A stretch of 64,000 nt of DNA. Source: Deinococcales bacterium. Its GTDB lineage: Bacteria; Deinococcota; Deinococci; Deinococcales; JAAFIG01. The position numbers and the translations under genes were made by a program. The stretch covers positions 1-64,000 of the forward strand of contig JANYHH010000002.1 of assembly GCA_025359505.1 (NCBI GenBank), given 5' to 3'. Below the pieces are notes generated by a model. That model was not told the DNA's origin and searched no databases. It was given only the letters and a program-made list of their open reading frames with translations. This document shows positions 54,774 through 64,000 of this stretch, piece after piece. Each line of letters begins with the position of its first letter. The stretch's first letter is position 1.

Positions 54774-55842
54774 GCGAATACTGATTGTCCTCATCACGCT
54801 GCTGATCTCGAGCGGCGCACACGCGGCGACGATCCTCGAGACCCGCGATTCGCTCGCCTCAGCCCGCCTGAGCGGTGTGACGCTCGAGCAATCCCGCTGG
54901 CTGCGGGCGACGCTGACGCCGGGCAGTCGCACGGGAGTAATCGAGACGGCCGCGATTTCCCAGCCAGCATTTGACCGCGCCGTCGTATCGTGGAACGCGC
55001 TGACGCCCACGGGCGCTGCGCTCGAGATCGCCGTTCGCGCCCGCATCGGCTCGCGTTGGACGCGCTATTACCGCGTGGCGCGGTGGTCGTCCGACCCGCT
55101 GCTCGAGCGCCGCTCGTTCGCGGAAGAGCGCGATGCGGATGGATTTCTCGACACCGACACACTGAAGTTGACCCGCCCCGGTAACGCCGTGCAAATTCGC
55201 GTGACCCTCGAGGCAACCGCTGCCACGCCGACCCTGACTCGGCTGGCGGTGACAAGCTTCTCATCCCGAACCGCCTATAACGCCGTGGACGCGGAGTCTG
55301 ACCGCCGCGCTTGGGGGATGGACATCGCCGTTCCGGTGCGCTCGCAGATGATTTACCCGAAGGGTAGCGAGGTCTGGTGTTCACCGACGACGATGACGAT
55401 GCTGCTCGAGTTTTGGGGCGCGAGGCTTGGACGACCGCTCGCTGACACTGTGCCAAGTGCGGTCGGCGCGATCTGGGATCCCGTCTACGATGGAGGCGGC
55501 AACTGGTCGCTCAACACCGCCTACGCGGGCGGCAAGGGCTTGCGGGCTTACGTGGATCGACTCTCGAGCCTCAGTGCTGCTGAAAGCTACATCCGGCGCG
55601 GTGTGCCACTGGTCGTGTCCATCGCGTGGAAACTGGGTGAACTGCGCGGCGCGAAGTTGCCGCGCTCGAACGGTCACGTGCTGCTGCTGCGCGGCTTTAC
55701 GAAATCCGGTGATCCGATCACCAACGATCCGGCCGGAAAAACAGAATCTGCCAAAGATATTGTCACCGTCTATGACCGCGCCGAGTTCGAGCGGGCGTGG
55801 TTCGGGCATTCCGGTGGCGTGGTTTACGTGATTGGTCCCTAA
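54766..55842 (+). CDS. secreted C39-family peptidase-like protein
   Basis: GSEVWCSPTTMTMLLEFWG...NGHVLLLRGFTKSGDPITNDP. Confidence 0.8.
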   Translation: MGKRILIVLITLLISSGAHAATILETRDSLASARLSGVTLEQSRWLRATLTPGSRTGVIETAAISQPAFDRAVVSWNALTPTGAALEIAVRARIGSRWTRYYRVARWSSDPLLERRSFAEERDADGFLDTDTLKLTRPGNAVQIRVTLEATAATPTLTRLAVTSFSSRTAYNAVDAESDRRAWGMDIAVPVRSQMIYPKGSEVWCSPTTMTMLLEFWGARLGRPLADTVPSAVGAIWDPVYDGGGNWSLNTAYAGGKGLRAYVDRLSSLSAAESYIRRGVPLVVSIAWKLGELRGAKLPRSNGHVLLLRGFTKSGDPITNDPAGKTESAKDIVTVYDRAEFERAWFGHSGGVVYVIGP

Positions 55843-55844
55843 AC

Positions 55845-56939
55845 GTGAATGCACGGCTCGAGGTGGGAGCAGTTGGACAGCGCCGACGTGCGCTGGTCTG
55901 GCGTGTACTTTTGTTACTGGCTGTGACCGCAGGATTGTGGATCGCCTCGCGTTCAACTGCGCCGCGCTTGACAACGCAAAACGAATTAAACACAGTCTCA
56001 GTCGCGGGCGCACTCGAGTCCGTTGTGAAAATCGCCGCTCGGTCACCGCCCGAACTCGTCGCGCCCGGTCAAAGTCCTTCCGAGACGGGCAGCGGCTTCT
56101 TCGTGGCTCGAGGTTTGATCGTCACGAACGCCCACGTCATCAGCGGTGCGGTGACGCTTCGCGTCACCCTCAGAGACGGCCGCGAGTTGCCCGCAGTGGT
56201 CGTCGGCGTGGACGGTGGCTATGACCTCGCGTTGTTGCGTGTAAGTACCAATGAGATCGCACCACTTGAATTTGCGACCACCAATCAAAGTGGGCAAAAG
56301 GTCATCGTGCTGGGCGAACCGCTTGGCTACCGCAATTTTGTCGCGGTCGGGACGCTCAGCAGCGTTTCATACGTTGCTCAGGACAACGCCGACGGCATCG
56401 GCTCGGAATTGCCGCAACTGATGCTGACCGACGCGCAGGTGTTGCCCGGCAACTCGGGTGGGCCGGCGCTCGACTCGAGCGGACGGGTGCTGGGCGTGGT
56501 CGCCGCGCAGTTTCGGAGCAACTCGAGCGGTGAACGCGCGTATGGCTTGGCGATTCCGTACTGGTTAGCCCAAACGGCCATCCGCGATCTCGAGCAGTTC
56601 GGACGTCCGCGACGCGCCTCGCTTGGCGTGCGCCTGTTGGATGCTGCCGACCTTAGCCCGTTGACCCTCGAGACGCTGAAACTGGATTCGGCTCGAGGGG
56701 CCCTGATCTTGAGCGTTGAACCGGAATCGGTGGCTGAACGCGCCGGGCTGCGCGGCTCGGACACGGATGAAAGCGGTCGGCTCAGTCAGCTCGGGGATGT
56801 CATCGTCGAGTTGAACGCTGTGCCGATTCGCGGTCAGGAAAGCTTGCTGCAAGCGCTGAGCCGTGTCCGCATCGGGCAAACCGTGACGCTGACCATTCTG
56901 CGTCGGGGTAAGTTGCTGCCCCTGCGAGTGACGCTGTGA
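55845..56939 (+). CDS. trypsin-like serine protease with PDZ domain (HtrA/DegP-like), GTG start
   Basis: IVTNAHVISGAV; GYDLALLRV; LPGNSGGPALDSSGRVLGV; PDZ C-term. Confidence 0.92.
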   Translation: MNARLEVGAVGQRRRALVWRVLLLLAVTAGLWIASRSTAPRLTTQNELNTVSVAGALESVVKIAARSPPELVAPGQSPSETGSGFFVARGLIVTNAHVISGAVTLRVTLRDGRELPAVVVGVDGGYDLALLRVSTNEIAPLEFATTNQSGQKVIVLGEPLGYRNFVAVGTLSSVSYVAQDNADGIGSELPQLMLTDAQVLPGNSGGPALDSSGRVLGVVAAQFRSNSSGERAYGLAIPYWLAQTAIRDLEQFGRPRRASLGVRLLDAADLSPLTLETLKLDSARGALILSVEPESVAERAGLRGSDTDESGRLSQLGDVIVELNAVPIRGQESLLQALSRVRIGQTVTLTILRRGKLLPLRVTL

Positions 56940-57550
56940 GCGCCGATGATCTCGGTCAGCTTGCACAGGCGCGAATCGCGCCCAGTCATGCGGCGCGAGG
57001 TTCGCCTGCAATCGACATTGAACTGCATTGCTCAGCGGCAGAGCGGCGCTCGCTCGAGCTGGAGTTGCAGCGCGGGGGTTGCGCGTTGACGAGCGGCGCG
57101 GACATCGTGGTAATGATCGATCCTCGAGCCGCTGGCGTTCGCACGGCGCTCTCGCGCATCAACGAACGTCACGTGGTGGCCGTAACAGCGAATCCCTGCC
57201 CCGAGTACCGCTTAGATTTCTGCACGCAGCACCGTCAATCGACGCTGCTTGCCAGCCGTGACCCTGACGAGATCGTGCAAGCCATACGGAGGTTGCATGA
57301 CAACCCCAATCAACCCGCGCCGACGCTCGAATCTCTTTCACCGCGCGAGCGAAGCGTGTTGTACGGCGTGGCGCTCGGCTGGTCAGACCACCTGATCGGT
57401 GAGAATTTAAGCATCAAAAGCACGGTCGTGCGAAACCACGTCAGCGCGGTGATGAAGAAACTGCGAGCCGCACACCCCGAGTTGCGACTGGACTCGAGGT
57501 TGCGACTCGCGCTGTACTACTGGGGGTACTGGAGGTGGCTCAGGCGCTGA
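56936..57550 (+). CDS. LuxR-type HTH regulator
   Basis: LSPRERSVLYGVALGWSDHLIGENLSIKSTVVRNHVSAVMKKLRA. Confidence 0.8.
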   Translation: MSADDLGQLAQARIAPSHAARGSPAIDIELHCSAAERRSLELELQRGGCALTSGADIVVMIDPRAAGVRTALSRINERHVVAVTANPCPEYRLDFCTQHRQSTLLASRDPDEIVQAIRRLHDNPNQPAPTLESLSPRERSVLYGVALGWSDHLIGENLSIKSTVVRNHVSAVMKKLRAAHPELRLDSRLRLALYYWGYWRWLRR

Positions 57551-57593
57551 GGGTGAAGTGCAACTCCGTTCATTCGAGCGCTGACCGCTCGCG

Positions 57594-58184
57594 TTACTTC
57601 AGCCAAGCCTTGAATTGCTTGATTTCTTTGGATTGCGCGTTGATGACCGCTTGCGCGAACTTTTTCAGTTCGGGTTTATTGGCTTTTTTCAAAGCGTCTT
57701 GGCCCATCATCACGGCCATTTCGTGATGCGCGGTCATGCCCTCCAAGAAGCTCTGATCAATCGGCATGCTCATCCCCGCCATCGGAGCCATGCCAGACTT
57801 GGTGTCCTGCATCATCTGTGCATTGTCCTCGCGCATCAACGCCATCTGCTTCACGTCAGGCTTAGCGTTGTACCAAGTTTTCAGCCAACCCTCGAGCTGC
57901 TTGATCTCCTTGGTCTGATCGTTGATGATCGTTTGCGCGGCTTTTTTGACCTCAGCCCGCTCGCAGGCCTTGACGCAGTCTTGGGCCATGACGAGTGCGC
58001 CCTTGTGATGCTCGATCATCTGCGACATCCAGGCGATGTCGTAGGTCTTGCCGCTGAGTTTCTTGAGGGCATCGCTAGCTTTCGTGCCCATGCTGCCCAT
58101 GTTCATGCCTGTCATCTGTGCGGAGGCCGCACCGAGCGCGAGACCTGCAATGCCGACCATCAGCCATTTGGTAAATGTTTTCAT
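57594..58184 (-). CDS. DUF305 protein
   Basis: DIAWMSQMIEHHKGALVMAQDCVKACERAEVKKAAQTIINDQTKEIKQLEGWL; duplicated domain. Confidence 0.93.
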   Translation of the reverse strand: MKTFTKWLMVGIAGLALGAASAQMTGMNMGSMGTKASDALKKLSGKTYDIAWMSQMIEHHKGALVMAQDCVKACERAEVKKAAQTIINDQTKEIKQLEGWLKTWYNAKPDVKQMALMREDNAQMMQDTKSGMAPMAGMSMPIDQSFLEGMTAHHEMAVMMGQDALKKANKPELKKFAQAVINAQSKEIKQFKAWLK

Positions 58185-58260
58185 ACGCCGGTGATTATGC
58201 TCGTGGATTGTAAAGCCCGTATAAGGCTGAACAGCACAGGGTCACGTTTGAAGGTGAGGT

Positions 58261-59406
58261 TTACAAACCCAGAAACGCCAGCGTCCCTCGGGCGATGCCA
58301 GCCGCGATGCGCTGTCGGTAGGCTGACGTGCCAAGCCTCACGCCCTCCTCGGGGTGGGTCGCAAAGCCCATCTCGACGAGCACGCTCGGGATGCGCGGTT
58401 TGCTGATGACCCAGAACTCTGCCTGCTTGACCCCTTGATTGACCGCTTTGGTTTGCGCGATCACGTTGTTTTGAATGCCGTTGGCGAGGCGGCGCGAGAA
58501 AGTGGCGTTCAATCGTCCGAGCTGATCGTTCAGTAAGCTTCGAGCGATGCCGCTGGCCTGCGCGGTCAGCACCTTGCCGGTGCTGCCACCACCGTTTTCG
58601 CGCTCAGCCTGCGCGAGCGTTTCAGGATCCGGTGATTTGCCAAACAAAAAGGTCATCACGCCCTGCGCGTTGGGGTTGGCGGCGGCGTTGACGTGGATGC
58701 TGATGAACGCGTTGCGATCCGTGCTGCCCATGTCGGCGCGTTTGTCCAGATCGCAGCCTTTGTCGCACCCACCCACGCCCTGCCACGCGTAATCGCCGGT
58801 GCGGGTCATCTTGACCGTCACGCCCGCCGCCTCGAGCAGCTTCCTGACCTTGAGCGCCACATCGAGCGCCGTTTCCTTCTCGGTCACGTACGCCACGCCG
58901 CCCGGATCAATGCCACCGTGACCCGGATCGAGTACGACTGTCAAGCGCGGTTTCTGCGGCGCTCGAGTCGAGGCGGGTTTTGAGGGTGAGGGTGCAGCAC
59001 TGCTCGAGCCGCTGATGTCCGCGACGATCCGCGTCGGCAGTCCGTCGGCGGCCGGGAGCGCGAATAGCTTGAAGTTTCGTGCGCCCAACTGAACACGGGT
59101 TTGCAGGGTCAACACGCCGTAGCCGTTTTTAGGCTCGAGGCTCCACGATTCGACTTGCGGCGTGTTGACTAAGCCTCGCTGTCGCACCGCGTTAAACGGC
59201 TCGAGGCGAATCGTCAGGGTTTTGCCACGGCTGGTCGCGGTGTAGGTTCGATTGCCGGGCGCTGCGAGGATGACGCGGGTGAAGTCACCCTCTGGGTGGT
59301 ACGCCAGCCTCAGCGCGTCACTGTTGGCCGAGGCGAATAAGATTGAGAGGGCGAATAGAGCAATTAACACCAGTCCCAGTTGCGGAATAGGCTGCCGCTG
59401 ATTCAT
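58261..59406 (-). CDS. N-acetylmuramoyl-L-alanine amidase (Amidase_3)
   Basis: LTVVLDPGHGGIDPGG; AFISIHVNAAANPNAQGVMTFLFG; VLVEMGFATHPEEG. Confidence 0.93.
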   Translation of the reverse strand: MNQRQPIPQLGLVLIALFALSILFASANSDALRLAYHPEGDFTRVILAAPGNRTYTATSRGKTLTIRLEPFNAVRQRGLVNTPQVESWSLEPKNGYGVLTLQTRVQLGARNFKLFALPAADGLPTRIVADISGSSSAAPSPSKPASTRAPQKPRLTVVLDPGHGGIDPGGVAYVTEKETALDVALKVRKLLEAAGVTVKMTRTGDYAWQGVGGCDKGCDLDKRADMGSTDRNAFISIHVNAAANPNAQGVMTFLFGKSPDPETLAQAERENGGGSTGKVLTAQASGIARSLLNDQLGRLNATFSRRLANGIQNNVIAQTKAVNQGVKQAEFWVISKPRIPSVLVEMGFATHPEEGVRLGTSAYRQRIAAGIARGTLAFLGL

Positions 59407-60135
59407 TTAGCGTCCACGGTACGAGGCTTGAAAGGCTTGGCTCGAGGGCAAAAACGCCATTGGGTTGACGAGCGCCCCGCCACCGCGTATCTCAAAATGC
59501 AGGTGTGGCCCGGTGCTGTTACCTGTGTTGCCAACCCGCGCAATCGGTTGCCCTTGGCGCACAGTCTGCCCGACCCTCACGAGCAGGCTCGAGTTGTGAG
59601 CGTAGTAGTAATCGCGGCCACCCGCGCCGCGCACGATCACGAGGTTGCCGTACCCAAAGACGTTCCAGCCACTCGAGGTGACCGTTCCGCTGACGGCAGC
59701 GTAAATGAGCGTGCCGCTCGGAGCGGCAATATCCAGCCCAGCGTGACCGCAGCCTCTGCCGCAGTACGAGTAGCGTGTGGTGATGACTCCGGCGAGCGGC
59801 CACAGCACGCGCTCGGCGCTGGCAGATGCGCCGCCGCTCGAGGCAGGCGTGACGCGCGTAGTCGCAGTGCTTGGCTTCGCGCCGAGGATGTGCAAGGTCT
59901 GTCCGAGACTCACGGTGTCGCCTTCAATTTGATTGTCGCGCTGCAAAGTGCTGACCGCGACGCCGTTTTGCTTGGCAATGCCCCACAGCGTGTCACCGCG
60001 CTTGACTATGATATGGACACCATGTGCCATGACAACCGATGCGGTAAACACGCCACCACACATCAGTGCTGTCAAGGCGATCCGTCGCGTTTGTTTAAAG
60101 ATTTCTATTGTGTTCAGGTGGCGTTCAGTGGGCAC
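59407..60135 (-). CDS. LysM plus M23 metallopeptidase
   Basis: IIVKRGDTLWGIAKQNGVAVSTLQRDN; GHAGLDIAAPSGTLIYAAVSG...GPHLHFEIR. Confidence 0.93.
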   Translation of the reverse strand: MPTERHLNTIEIFKQTRRIALTALMCGGVFTASVVMAHGVHIIVKRGDTLWGIAKQNGVAVSTLQRDNQIEGDTVSLGQTLHILGAKPSTATTRVTPASSGGASASAERVLWPLAGVITTRYSYCGRGCGHAGLDIAAPSGTLIYAAVSGTVTSSGWNVFGYGNLVIVRGAGGRDYYYAHNSSLLVRVGQTVRQGQPIARVGNTGNSTGPHLHFEIRGGGALVNPMAFLPSSQAFQASYRGR

Positions 60136-60404
60136 GAGGCATGATACTCAGATTACTGTTAAGGCTTTGTAAAGTTCGCACTCGGGACGTTGTCTTGACC
60201 GGAATCCGGCAGTCGTTTCGATGATGCACCGCGTTTTGAACGGTCAGTATGGTCTCGCATATTACATCAATTCATTCGGATACTCGAATATGCTTCTTTC
60301 TAGGTCAGTACCTTCGGTTCTCGAGCCGTACCCCGTGAACCCCGAGTTGTGCGGCGCATAGTCCTCTCGAATCTCGCAAAATAGAACGTTCACGAAGGGT
60401 TCCT

Positions 60405-62309
60405 ATGTCTCAAGCCACGCGCCACCCAAACCAAACCTCCAGCCCGCCGCGCTTGCTCGAGTTGATGACCCGCGAGCGTTGGATCGAGGTCGCCCGCATC
60501 GTCATCACCGCGATCATGATCCTGCTCTACTCGCAGGGGCTGCTGCCGCTACCAGTGCTATTCGTCGCACTGGCCTTCGGACTTTACCCGCTCGTCAAGA
60601 TCGGCTTACTTGACCTGATTCACGAGCGCAAAATCGGCACGGAACTCTTCGTCACCGTCGCCACGAGCATCGCCATGCTCGGCGGTGAGTACACGGCCGG
60701 ATCGGTGCTGCTAGTGATCATCCTGATCGCCGAGTTCATCGCTGACCTCAACACCGACCGCGCTCGAGCCTCGATCAAAGCCCTGATCGGCTCCGTGCCG
60801 CAAACCGCGCTCGTGCGCCGCGCTGCCAAAGAGCTGACGCTGCCCGTGGCGGAGCTGCGCGTGGGCGAAGTCGTGATCGTGCGAGCGGGCGAGAAAATCC
60901 CGGTCGACGGCCTCGTCAAAAACGGTCAGGCGTCCGTTAACCAAGCCCCGATCACCGGCGAGAGCCTGCCCGTCGAGAAAACCATTGGCTCGAGCGTCTT
61001 CGCGGGGACGATCCTCGAACTCGGGGCTTTGGACATTGAAACCCAGAAGCTCGGGCAGGACACGACGTATTCAAGAATCATCGCGCTCGTCGAGGGCGCT
61101 GAGGCGCAACAAGCGCCGGTGCAAAAACTGGCGGATCGCGTGGCGGGCATCCTGATCCCGGTCGTGTTCGTCTTCTTGCTCGGGGTGTTCCTCGTCACTC
61201 GAGACGTGCGGCTGATTGTGACCCTACTGATTTTCACCTCGCCTGCCGAGTTAGGACTGGCCACGCCACTGGTGATGATCGCTGCGGTGGCTCGAGCGGC
61301 TCGCAGCGGCATTCTCATCAAGGGCGGAATTTACTTGGAGCAACTCGCCAAAGTCGACGTGGTGGCGTTCGATAAAACCGGCACGCTGACCTACGGCCAC
61401 CCTGAAGTCACCCGCATCCAGCTCAGCGATGCGACGATGGGCGAGGCTGAACTGCTGCGGCTCGCGGCGGGCGTCGAGCGACGCTCGAGCCACCCACTCG
61501 CCAAAGCCGTCGTGGATGCGGCCAGCGCTCAGGGCTTAGTGTTGAGCGAACCGAGCGATTTCGAGGTCGTGGCCGGGCGCGGCGTGCGGGCGACGCTCGA
61601 GGGTCGCAAGCTGCTGGCGGGCAACGCGGCCTTCCTGCTCGAGAACGGTGTGACCGTCGCGGCCGCCGATGCGGGCGAGGGTCAAACGGTGATTCACATC
61701 GCCGCCGACGGTCAAGCCCTCGGGGTGCTGCATCTGGCGGACAGCTTGCGCCCGAACGCCAAGGCCGCCATCGCCCAGCTTCGCGCCAACGGCATCAAGC
61801 GCATTGTGATGCTGAGCGGTGACAACGCCGCCGTCGCCAAACGCATCGGCGCGGAACTCGGTGTGGACGAAGTGTTTGCTGACCTGATGCCCGACGATAA
61901 GCTCGGGATTATCAAAGGCTTGCAGGGGAAAGGGCACAAGGTGGCGATGGTCGGTGACGGCATCAACGATGCTCCCGCGCTCGCCATCGCCGATGTCGGC
62001 ATTGCGATGGGCGCGGCTGGAACGCAAGCCGCGCTCGAGGCGGCCGATATCGCGCTGATGACGGATGACCTCGCCAAGATCAGTGAGGCTCGAGCCATCG
62101 CCGGGCGAGCGTACCGCACGATTCAGGAGAACCTCTTCGTCGGGGTCGGCGTGGTTCACGTGCTGGGGATCACAGCGGCGCTGCTGCGGCTGATCGGGCC
62201 GATTGAGGCGGCCGTGATTCACTTGGGGCCCGATATTCTGGTGTTCCTCAACTCGGTTAAGCTGCTCAGCGTTCGCATCATGCCCAATACGGCTGTCAAA
62301 TCAACCTAA
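60405..62309 (+). CDS. heavy-metal P1B-type ATPase
   Basis: DKTGTLTYGHPEV; GDGINDAPALAIADVGIAMGAAG; TGES motif; SPAELGLATP in place of a CPC motif. Confidence 0.9.
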   Translation: MSQATRHPNQTSSPPRLLELMTRERWIEVARIVITAIMILLYSQGLLPLPVLFVALAFGLYPLVKIGLLDLIHERKIGTELFVTVATSIAMLGGEYTAGSVLLVIILIAEFIADLNTDRARASIKALIGSVPQTALVRRAAKELTLPVAELRVGEVVIVRAGEKIPVDGLVKNGQASVNQAPITGESLPVEKTIGSSVFAGTILELGALDIETQKLGQDTTYSRIIALVEGAEAQQAPVQKLADRVAGILIPVVFVFLLGVFLVTRDVRLIVTLLIFTSPAELGLATPLVMIAAVARAARSGILIKGGIYLEQLAKVDVVAFDKTGTLTYGHPEVTRIQLSDATMGEAELLRLAAGVERRSSHPLAKAVVDAASAQGLVLSEPSDFEVVAGRGVRATLEGRKLLAGNAAFLLENGVTVAAADAGEGQTVIHIAADGQALGVLHLADSLRPNAKAAIAQLRANGIKRIVMLSGDNAAVAKRIGAELGVDEVFADLMPDDKLGIIKGLQGKGHKVAMVGDGINDAPALAIADVGIAMGAAGTQAALEAADIALMTDDLAKISEARAIAGRAYRTIQENLFVGVGVVHVLGITAALLRLIGPIEAAVIHLGPDILVFLNSVKLLSVRIMPNTAVKST

Positions 62310-62321
62310 AGGGTGAACCCG

Positions 62322-62693
62322 ATGAAACACCACGCCATTCCACCAGCACCCAACCCAGACAGTCTCGAGGCGATGGTCGAGACCTTCAAGGCGCTCGCCG
62401 ATCCGACCCGCGCCCGCCTCGTGCTGCTGCTGTCCGCGGGCGAACGGAGCGTCGGCGAATTGGTCGAGCAACTCGAGCAACCGCAAAGCACGGTCTCGAG
62501 GCATCTGTCGCTGTTGCGGGCAGCCGGTCTCGTCAGCACCCGCCGCGATGGAGTGCGCGTGTACTACCGATTGAAGGACGCGCACGTTGGCGATTTGGTC
62601 GCGCAAGCCTTCGCTCACGCTGAACACGAGCGGCTCGGGCTGCCCGATCACAGCGCCAAACCGTCACAGGCTGAACTCGAGATGCGGCGATGA
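62322..62693 (+). CDS. ArsR-family regulator
   Basis: FKALADPTRARLVLLLSAGERSVGELVEQLEQPQSTVSRHLSLLRAAGLVSTRRDGVRVYYRL. Confidence 0.93.
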   Translation: MKHHAIPPAPNPDSLEAMVETFKALADPTRARLVLLLSAGERSVGELVEQLEQPQSTVSRHLSLLRAAGLVSTRRDGVRVYYRLKDAHVGDLVAQAFAHAEHERLGLPDHSAKPSQAELEMRR

Positions 62694-63910
62694 CGGCTGC
62701 GTTTGCGCCGTTCCGCAGCCTTCGCAACCCGACTTTCGCGCGGCTGTACCTCGCGCAAACCACCAGTTTGCTCGGCGACGCGCTGACCTGGGTCGGGCTG
62801 GCATTGCTGGCATTTGAACTCGCGGGTAGCAACTCGAGCGTGATCCTCGGTGGGGCGCTGACGCTGCGCGTGACCGCGTTCGTGCTGCTTTCACCCATCG
62901 CGGGGGCGCTGGCAGACCGATTTGACCGCAAATTGATTCTCGTGATCAGCGACCTCGGGCGGATGATCGTGATCGCGCTGATGCCGTTCGTCACGCAAGC
63001 GTGGCAGATTTACGGGCTGATGTTCGCGCTCAACGCGCTGACGGCGTTTTTCACCCCGACCTATCAAGCGACGATTCCATTGGTGACCGGTAAGGACGAT
63101 TATGGTCAGGCAATATCGCTCTCGGGCGCGACCTACGAAACCCTCGGCGTGCTCGGGCCCGGCATCGCCGGTGGGGTGGCGGTGCTGATCGGGGCGCGAT
63201 CCATTTTCTATTTGGATGCCGCGACGTTTCTGATTTCTGCACTGCTGATTCTGACTTTGCCGCGCAGCCTCAACGCCCCTCGAGACCCAACGGAATCCTC
63301 GAGTGCAACGACGACGTGGCGCGACGTGCGAGACGGCACGGTCAGGTTGTGGGCGGATGCACCGATGCGCTACGCGCTGCTGCTCGAGTTCGTCGCCTCG
63401 GTCACTGGGGCGCTGGTCTTGGTCAACACCGTCGGCTTGGTGCGCGGTAGCCTAAATTTGGGCAACCTCGAGTACGGTTTGGTGATGGGCGCGTTTGGCA
63501 TTGGCGCGACGCTGGCGGCGCTGGCCGCCGGGGCGCTCGAGCGTCGCTTGCCGCGCACGCGCTTCGTGCTGCTGGGGGCAATCGTCACGACGCTGGCGGT
63601 GATTCTTGCCAACTTGGTCGGGTTCGCGCCGCTGCTGGCGCTGTGGCTCGTGGCGGGCGCGGGGCAGAACTGGGTCAACTTGCCGACGCAGGCTTTGATT
63701 GCGGATCGCACGCCCGTGGACGCGCAAGGGCGCGTGTACGGGGCGCATTTCGCGTGGAGTCACCTGTGGTGGGCGCTGGCGTATCCGCTGGCGGGCTGGT
63801 TGGGCGCGAGCTTCGCGGCTCGAGACTTCCTGATCGGTGGCTTGGTCGGGCTGGTCGCATTGATCGTCGTGCAGGTGGCGCTCGTCCCCCGCGACCTCGA
63901 GCGGCACTAA
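62690..63910 (+). CDS. MFS transporter
   Basis: FAPFRSLRNPTFARLYLAQTTSLLGDALTWVGLALLAFEL...PIAGALADRFDRK. Confidence 0.9.
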   Translation: MTAAFAPFRSLRNPTFARLYLAQTTSLLGDALTWVGLALLAFELAGSNSSVILGGALTLRVTAFVLLSPIAGALADRFDRKLILVISDLGRMIVIALMPFVTQAWQIYGLMFALNALTAFFTPTYQATIPLVTGKDDYGQAISLSGATYETLGVLGPGIAGGVAVLIGARSIFYLDAATFLISALLILTLPRSLNAPRDPTESSSATTTWRDVRDGTVRLWADAPMRYALLLEFVASVTGALVLVNTVGLVRGSLNLGNLEYGLVMGAFGIGATLAALAAGALERRLPRTRFVLLGAIVTTLAVILANLVGFAPLLALWLVAGAGQNWVNLPTQALIADRTPVDAQGRVYGAHFAWSHLWWALAYPLAGWLGASFAARDFLIGGLVGLVALIVVQVALVPRDLERH

Positions 63911-64000
63911 CTCTTGATTAAACGCATGCAACCGCTTTGGCAAAGCGATTGACATTGTGCTGACTGTTGCCTGACACACTTCCGTATGCGCGTTTTTACT

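Overview
The window is GC-rich bacterial DNA. Its most interesting content is an apparently complete Tn7-like transposition module coupled to a minimal type I-E CRISPR effector, i.e. a candidate type I-E CRISPR-associated transposon (CAST). Gene order is tnsA-tnsB-tnsC-tniQ-cas6e-[CRISPR array]-cas8e-cas7e-cas5e, about 7.05-16.2 kb. There is no cas3, cas1, cas2 or separate cas11/cse2. The element interrupts comM (Mg-chelatase/ComM family), of which only the part from ...[26 protein letters not shown]... to the C-terminus remains at the tnsA-side junction. The last CRISPR unit is atypical: a 27-nt spacer between two diverged repeats. It matches the residual comM at 6978-7004 at 20/27 positions. 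All seven mismatches fall on comM third-codon positions. The match is preceded by 5'-AAG (the canonical I-E PAM) and lies about 46 bp from the inferred transposon end. This looks like a crRNA-guided homing spacer. The other transposon end and the 5' half of comM were not found in the window. Downstream (16-21 kb) are probable cargo genes: an antitoxin-like protein, XRE regulators and an uncharacterised three-gene operon. Beyond these lie an iron ABC transporter and a long copper/heavy-metal and envelope island: CopC/CopD, multicopper oxidase, P-type ATPases, ArsR, ZIP, CDF, two-component system, DsbA/DsbB, TlpA, LspA/Lnt/Lgt, VanW, CcdA. The palindrome CTCGAG is strikingly over-represented through most of the window and sparse in tnsB/tnsC.
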